Source: Cyclobacteriaceae bacterium (GTDB lineage: Bacteria > Bacteroidota > Bacteroidia > Cytophagales > Cyclobacteriaceae). Taken from it: a stretch of DNA of 5,850 nt. The notes beneath the pieces were generated by a model that saw nothing but the letters and a program-made list of their open reading frames with translations, was not told the origin of the DNA and did no database searches. Location: the NCBI GenBank assembly GCA_029882675.1, contig JAOUKJ010000280.1:1-5850 (forward strand), in the 5' to 3' direction. The position numbers were made by a program, and so were the translations under genes. Shown piece by piece: positions 5,762 to 5,850 of the stretch (its first letter is position 1; each line of letters opens with the position of its first letter).

Positions 5762-5769
5762 AAAACCTA
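5762..5769 (-). promoter_or_regulatory. Weak -7-like box for the BNR lipoprotein gene
   Basis: On the minus strand this reads TAGGTTTT, which matches TAnnTTTG except for the last base. It lies 33 bases upstream of the first possible ATG at 5729. TTG at 5795-5793 could serve as a -33 element but the spacing is slightly long, and it falls in the loop of the neighbouring hairpin. This is a low-confidence call, made because nothing better is present. Confidence 0.2.
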
Positions 5770-5781
5770 TCTTAATTATTT

Positions 5782-5807
5782 CCTAAAATCCGCAAGTGGA
5801 TTTTAGG
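5782..5807. promoter_or_regulatory. Perfect ten-base-pair inverted repeat upstream of the BNR gene
   Basis: CCTAAAATCC (5782-5791) and GGATTTTAGG (5798-5807) are exact complements around GCAAGT. Neither side has a T-tract, so intrinsic termination is doubtful. The site lies 53 bases upstream of the BNR gene start, overlapping where its -33 region would be, which suits an operator. A processing hairpin of a transcript entering from the right is an alternative. Confidence 0.45.
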
Positions 5808-5826
5808 TATTAAAGAAAAAGATGTT

Positions 5827-5848
5827 TTCCCGCCCCCGGGGGCGGGAA
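5827..5848. terminator. GC-rich perfect 22-base palindrome, possible terminator
   Basis: TTCCCGCCCCC (5827-5837) is followed directly by its exact complement GGGGGCGGGAA (5838-5848). As RNA it would fold with a CCGG loop and a very stable GC stem, flanked by A-rich DNA on the left. On the minus strand a T-rich stretch (TTTTTCTTT, near 5823-5812) follows after a short AAAACATC spacer, and on the plus strand the window ends in TT. It may terminate a gene lying to the right or act in both directions, or be one copy of a dispersed palindrome. The window edge prevents a decision. Confidence 0.35.
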
Positions 5849-5850
5849 TT

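Overview
The window looks like a chromosomal segment of a member of the Bacteroidota, probably a flavobacterium-like or related free-living lineage. Start codons lack Shine-Dalgarno sequences, the upstream regions carry TAnnTTTG-type -7 boxes, intergenic DNA is AT-rich, and there are short-leader exported proteins and lipoproteins with Bacteroidota-style signal peptides. No RNA gene, CRISPR array, IS element or phage gene is visible.

Layout. (1) Bases 1-957, minus strand: the N-terminal 319 residues of an exported alpha/beta hydrolase, probably a carbohydrate-type esterase lipoprotein, cut by the left edge. (2) 1030-1203, minus: an overlooked 57-codon ORF that overlaps the end of the next gene. 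(3) 1181-1852, minus: an atypical short-chain dehydrogenase-like NAD(P)-binding protein. (4) 1853-2073: a divergent promoter region with one -7 box per direction and a cluster of TTCT/AGAA inverted repeats. (5) 2074-4630, plus: a likely three-gene operon for an exported ten-TPR protein followed by two exported proteins that are divergent paralogs of each other. (6) 4632-5729, minus: a BNR/Asp-box (sialidase-fold) lipoprotein whose stop codon lies one base from the stop of the operon. (7) 5730-5850: upstream DNA of that gene with two strong perfect inverted repeats.

How they may work together. The esterase and the beta-propeller lipoprotein at the two ends have the look of surface or periplasmic glycan-processing enzymes, but no SusC/SusD pair or sugar regulator is present, so a polysaccharide locus is only a guess. 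The central operon is the least understood part. It joins a 34-residue TPR solenoid to two small exported proteins that share a fold, one with a long acidic linker and a CxxC, the other a minimal version. A sensible inference is a periplasmic or cell-surface assembly in which the TPR protein is the scaffold. The 3187-3242 gap inside this operon holds a hairpin directly against the start codon and a ten-codon mini-ORF that ends in an ATGA overlap with that start.
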